Shown one piece after another: positions 5,761-8,582 of a stretch of 8,582 nt of DNA. Source of the DNA: Caulobacteraceae bacterium (GTDB taxonomy: Bacteria; Pseudomonadota; Alphaproteobacteria; Caulobacterales; Caulobacteraceae); contig JADZBR010000255.1 of assembly GCA_020852035.1 (NCBI GenBank), positions 1 to 8,582 on the forward strand, in the 5' to 3' direction. Numbering within the stretch: the stretch's first letter is position 1; each line of letters begins with the position of its first letter. A program made the position numbers and the translations under genes. The notes under the pieces were generated by a model. It ran no database searches. It was not told the DNA's origin and saw nothing but the letters and a program-made list of their open reading frames with translations.

Positions 5761-5795
5761 GCCGATCAGGCCGCATCGGCGGGGCCCTAAGCCCC
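5761..5795. terminator. Two further hairpins at the 3' end of the lipid-transport operon
   Basis: GCCGAT (5761-5766) pairs with ATCGGC (5775-5780) around 8 bases. GGGGC (5781-5785) pairs with GCCCC (5791-5795) around CCTAA, a loop that contains the TAG stop of the auxiliary lipoprotein gene. Read on the minus strand they come in series at the end of the operon. They may protect or end the transcript; no T-run is present. Confidence 0.35.
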
Positions 5796-6395
5796 GCGCC
5801 CGTTCGACCAGGTCACGACCTCGCCCAACACCTGGCCCACCGCCTGGTCGAAGGCGTCGACGATGGCGCTCACCCGGTTGTCGCCGGCGCGCACGCGGGC
5901 GGTGAAGACGCGCTCGGCGGTCAGGTTGCGGGTGCGGAACTCCGAAAGCACCGCGCGCACCTCCACCACGACCTGCGGCGGGGCTTTGCGGCCCTGATCG
6001 TAGACCGCCTCGAAGCGGCGCACGTCGAGCCGCAGGCCATAGCTGGCGCGGCTGATCTCGCCGCGGGTGACCAGCCGCGCGGGGCCGGCGTTGCCGTCGA
6101 AGGCGCGGGCGACGGCGGCCTCGAACAGCACGTTCGCCGGCGCCACCCAGCGGGCCTCGGCGATATAGGCCGCCTCGTTGCCGACCACGCCCAGGATGCG
6201 GTCGCCCGCCGCCTCGGTCTGGAAGCCCATGCGGGTGCGGAAGACGCCGAAGCCTTCGGGGCCCGCCGCGGCGGCCGCCGGATCGGCGTCGGCGCCGTCG
6301 AAACGGTAGAGCTGCGAGGGCGCCTGCTTGGGGAACAGCGAGATGCAACCCGACAAGGTCAGGGCGGCGAACAGCAGGGGCAGGGCGCGGCGCAT
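5787..6395 (-). CDS. ABC-type transport auxiliary lipoprotein (PqiC/ABC_trans_aux-like)
   Basis: A 202-residue lipoprotein. The signal peptide MRRALPLLFAALTLSGC has the lipobox LSGC (14-17), with Cys17 the lipid-modified residue. The mature part starts with the sequence QAPSQLYRFDG, a Y-x-F/L pattern seen at the start of the ABC-type transport auxiliary family. The later AEARWVAPANVLFEAAVARAF, split here as AEARWVAPANVL and FEAAVARAF, and ending in RVSAIVDAFDQAVGQVLGEVVTW, split as RVSAIVDAFDQAV and GQVLGEVVTW, fit the same family. Such lipoproteins sit in the outer membrane and are thought to receive the MCE assembly during lipid transport, as PqiC does with PqiB. It is the last gene of the operon; its ATG shares one base with the MCE stop (TGATG), and GAGGTG lies 8 bases upstream. 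A much longer frame through this gene (to 7433) is a shadow over the MCE gene. Confidence 0.8.
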   Translation of the reverse strand: MRRALPLLFAALTLSGCISLFPKQAPSQLYRFDGADADPAAAAAGPEGFGVFRTRMGFQTEAAGDRILGVVGNEAAYIAEARWVAPANVLFEAAVARAFDGNAGPARLVTRGEISRASYGLRLDVRRFEAVYDQGRKAPPQVVVEVRAVLSEFRTRNLTAERVFTARVRAGDNRVSAIVDAFDQAVGQVLGEVVTWSNGRGA

Positions 6396-7333
6396 CACGG
6401 TTTCACCTCGATTTCCTTGGCCGGCGCCTTGGAGATGAGGCTGGCGGGGTTGGCCTGGATCTGGTTGACCAGCCGCTCCATGGCCTCGGCCGCTTCCTCG
6501 AGCGCCTGCAGCGACTGGGTGGCCTGCGGCAGGCCGTTCTGGGCGAACTCGCTGGTCGGGCCGGAGAGCTTCTCCAGCATCGTGCGCGCTTCGGTGGCCG
6601 CCTTCTTGGCCTCCTCGGCGGCGTCGGCGGCGTTGGCGACGGCGCGCTTGCCGTCGCCGTCCAGCAGGGTGCGGCCGGACTGGGCCATCGCCTCCAGGTC
6701 CTCCGAGGCGGTGGCCAGGTTGTGGATGGCGATCTGGGCGTCGGCGATCATCTGCTTGCGGGCCGCCAGTTCGCCGGACACGGTCTTGACGTCGGCGATC
6801 ACGCCGCTGAACGCCTTGATGTTCTGATCGGACAGCACGAGGTTCACCCGGTCCAGCGCCTCTACCGTGCGGGTCAGCACCGTGCCGCCGCCTTCCAGCA
6901 GGTCGGAGAGGGCGCTGCGCTGGCTCTTCAGCACCGGCACCTGGTTGTCGGGCACGGTGTCCTTCAAGAGGGGTAGGCGCGGGCTGCCGGCGGTGATCTG
7001 CACATAGTTGATGCCGGTGATGCCCTGCGGCTCCATGGTGGCGTAGCTGTCGGTCTTGATCGGCACGTCGGAGGTCACCCGCGCGCGGTCGATCACCCGG
7101 TTGGGATCGCGCTTGTCGAGGGCGATCTTGGTGACCTCGCCCACCTTGATGCCGTTGAAGTGCACCTCGCCGCCCTCCGAGAGCCCGCGCACCGGCCCGA
7201 TGAAGACGATGTCGTAGAGGTCGAAGTCGCGGTTGAACTGCAGGCGCGCCAGCCACACCACGAACACCGCGAGCGCGATGAACAGCAGCAGCGAAGCCAT
7301 GCCCACCAGGGCGTAATTGGCGTTTCGTTCCAT
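6395..7333 (-). CDS. mlaD: MlaD-family MCE-domain protein, lipid ABC transporter substrate-handling subunit
   Basis: A 312-residue protein with an N-terminal membrane anchor (about 7-29) and one MCE domain (about 38-116). Recognisable parts are GPVRGLSEGGEVHFNGIKVG, VGEVTKI and the end TMEPQGITGINYVQI (99-113). MCE proteins form hexameric rings on the periplasmic side of MlaE-type permeases and pass phospholipids through a central pore. The rest (about 130-300) is Ala-, Glu- and Lys-rich and looks helical, so the protein is much longer than E. coli MlaD (about 183 residues). This helical tail might extend the channel towards the outer-membrane lipoprotein. The ATG shares one base with the ATPase stop (TGATG), and GGGAGA lies about 8 bases upstream. 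The symbol is a family-level assignment. Confidence 0.88.
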   Translation of the reverse strand: MERNANYALVGMASLLLFIALAVFVVWLARLQFNRDFDLYDIVFIGPVRGLSEGGEVHFNGIKVGEVTKIALDKRDPNRVIDRARVTSDVPIKTDSYATMEPQGITGINYVQITAGSPRLPLLKDTVPDNQVPVLKSQRSALSDLLEGGGTVLTRTVEALDRVNLVLSDQNIKAFSGVIADVKTVSGELAARKQMIADAQIAIHNLATASEDLEAMAQSGRTLLDGDGKRAVANAADAAEEAKKAATEARTMLEKLSGPTSEFAQNGLPQATQSLQALEEAAEAMERLVNQIQANPASLISKAPAKEIEVKP

Positions 7334-8145
7334 CAGGCGTTCTCCCGCGCCTTGGCGTCCAAGGCGGCGCGGCCCCGCGGACCCAGGAAATAGTCCTTGA
7401 TCCAGGGATGGTCGGATTTCTCCAGTTCGGCAACCGGAGCGACCTCGACCACCTGCTTGTCGGCCAGCACCGCGACGCGGTCGGTGATGGCGTAGAGGCT
7501 GTCGAGGTCGTGGGTGATCATGAAGACGGTCAGGCCCATGCTGTCGGAAAGCTCGGCGATCAGGTCGTCGAAGGCGGCCGCGCCGATCGGGTCGAGGCCG
7601 GCGGTGGGCTCGTCGAGGAAGAGCAGGGCGGGGTCCAGCGCCAGGGCCCGCGCCAGCCCGGCGCGCTTCCTCATGCCCCCGGAAAGCTCGGCCGGCTTCT
7701 TGTCGCCGGCGTCCAGCGGCAGGCCGGCGAGGGCGATCTTCAGGTCCGCCAGCTCCCAGATCTCGCCGCGCGAGAGGCGCGTGTGCTCGAACATCGGCGC
7801 GGCGACGTTCTGCTTGACCGTGAGGTTGGAGAACAGGGCGCCCTGCTGGAAAAGCACCCCCCAGCGGCGCTCGATCGCCTCCATCTGGCGGGCGGTGGCG
7901 CGGTTGATGTCGCGCCCGTAGACCTTCACCGCGCCGCCGTCGGGGTCCTTCAGGCCGATGATGGTGTTCAGAAGCACCGACTTGCCGGTGCCCGAGCCGC
8001 CGACCACGCCCAGCACCTCGCCGCGCTTCACCCGTAGGTTCAGCCCGTCATGGATGACGTTGTCGCCGAAGCGCGACACCAGCCCGCGCACCTCGATGGG
8101 CGGGGCGTCCTCGTTGAGTTCGTCTTCGGGGGTCTGGTCGGTCAT
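7333..8145 (-). CDS. mlaF: MlaF-type lipid ABC transporter ATP-binding protein
   Basis: A 270-residue ABC ATPase with all expected motifs. These are Walker A GGSGTGKS (49-56), a Q-loop in LFQQGALFS (98-106), signature LSGGM (154-158), Walker B LLFLDEP (174-180) with catalytic Glu179, and H-loop THD (211-213). The wording LSGGMRKRAGLARALALDP and DEPTAGLDPIGAAAFDDLI is characteristic of the MlaF/TtgA2 group that partners with MlaE permeases. It would power lipid movement on the cytoplasmic face of the inner membrane. An acidic N-terminal extension of about 15 residues precedes the ABC domain. The start overlaps the permease stop by four bases (ATGA), which implies translational coupling; no separate ribosome site is evident. 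The symbol is assigned at family level, since the E. coli operon also has MlaC and MlaB, which are not seen here. Confidence 0.92.
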   Translation of the reverse strand: MTDQTPEDELNEDAPPIEVRGLVSRFGDNVIHDGLNLRVKRGEVLGVVGGSGTGKSVLLNTIIGLKDPDGGAVKVYGRDINRATARQMEAIERRWGVLFQQGALFSNLTVKQNVAAPMFEHTRLSRGEIWELADLKIALAGLPLDAGDKKPAELSGGMRKRAGLARALALDPALLFLDEPTAGLDPIGAAAFDDLIAELSDSMGLTVFMITHDLDSLYAITDRVAVLADKQVVEVAPVAELEKSDHPWIKDYFLGPRGRAALDAKARENA

Positions 8146-8582
8146 AGGTCGAGCTGCATGTAGATCAGCGCGAAGACCGCATCGATCAGGATGATGGCGA
8201 AGATCGCCTGCACCACCGCCGCGGTCACCCGCCGGCCGAGGGATTCCACGTCGCCGCCGACCTCCAGCCCCTGGCGGCAGCCGATGCCGGCGATCACCGC
8301 GGCCATCACCGGCGCCTTGGACATGCCGATCCAGAACTGCGTCGCCCCGACGTTCTCGACCATCCGCTGCATGAAGAAGTTGGGCCCAAGGTCCAGCACC
8401 GTCCAGGTGACCACCAGGCCGCCGACCAGGCCGGCCACGGTCGCCACGAAGGTGAGCAGCGGGATGGTCAGCAGCATGGCCGCGAACCTCGGCAGCACCA
8501 GCGCCTCGAAGGGGTCGACGCCCATCACCTGCATGGCGTCGATCTCCTGGTTCATCTTCATCGAGCCGATCTCGGCGGCGAA
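8142..8582 (-). CDS. mlaE: MlaE-family lipid ABC transporter permease, C-terminal part
   Basis: The last 146 residues of an MlaE permease; the gene begins beyond the right edge, and the frame is open to the final base. The visible part starts with FAAEIGSMKMNQEIDAMQVM, which contains the family signature E-x-G-x-M-x(4)-EIDA. MGVDP follows, then hydrophobic helices around FAAMLLTIPLLTFVATVAG, ending in VVQAIFAIILIDAVFALIYM. GCRQGLEVGG, just before the last helix, is also typical of the family. MlaE dimers form the inner-membrane core of phospholipid transporters and bind the MCE ring. It is the first visible gene of the operon and overlaps the ATPase gene by four bases. Whether an N-terminal STAS domain is fused, as in some relatives, cannot be seen. 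Confidence 0.9.
   Translation of the reverse strand, partial: FAAEIGSMKMNQEIDAMQVMGVDPFEALVLPRFAAMLLTIPLLTFVATVAGLVGGLVVTWTVLDLGPNFFMQRMVENVGATQFWIGMSKAPVMAAVIAGIGCRQGLEVGGDVESLGRRVTAAVVQAIFAIILIDAVFALIYMQLDL

Noticed and set aside
6396..7433. Extension of the auxiliary lipoprotein frame into a 548-residue protein
   Set aside because: The N-terminal part is an out-of-frame shadow of the MCE gene. The lipobox signal peptide begins at 6395 with a ribosome site and a TGATG overlap.

Overview
The window is GC-rich DNA with nine protein genes: seven complete and two cut by the window edges. No tRNA, rRNA, CRISPR array or insertion sequence was seen. The genes resemble those of Proteobacteria. From memory of the families (no search was run), the left third (1-2932) looks betaproteobacterial, most like Burkholderiales. 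The right part (3079-8582) looks more like an alphaproteobacterium such as Caulobacterales. The switch falls at an inverted pair of palindromic repeats (2955-3056), so the contig may be an assembly chimera, or it may carry a transferred or rearranged segment.

Left block. The 5' part of rraA (minus, 1-176) lies downstream of a lone GspH/FimT-type pseudopilin gene (minus, 345-926). Two short class I cytochrome c genes (minus, 1149-1505 and 1538-1855) form a probable operon and together resemble the two halves of a cytochrome c4. Divergent from them is a MoxR-family AAA+ ATPase gene (plus, 2066-2932). The 210-bp space between holds a good -10 box for moxR and a degenerate 14-bp tandem repeat (1915-1985). 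The vWA-domain gene that usually follows such a moxR is absent.

Junction. Between the convergent moxR and patatin genes (2933-3078) there are two inverted copies of a TTCGAGAC...CTCCTCA palindromic element around a small loop. It could act as a bidirectional terminator, and it is also the kind of dispersed repeat that can join unrelated contigs.

Right block. A large patatin-like lipase with two probable membrane segments (minus, 3079-4809) is divergent from a proline-rich lipoprotein gene (plus, 4941-5705). The lipoprotein gene converges on a four-gene lipid-transport operon read on the minus strand: MlaE-type permease (cut by the right edge), MlaF-type ATPase, MlaD/MCE protein and PqiC-like auxiliary lipoprotein. 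Its genes overlap by 1-4 bases. The operon probably moves phospholipids between the inner and outer membranes. The neighbouring phospholipase-like protein and lipoprotein suggest an envelope-lipid theme, but that link is inferred from position only. I found no clear sign of a wholly new system; the most unusual items are the junction and its repeat, the 14-bp tandem repeat, and the membrane-inserted patatin.
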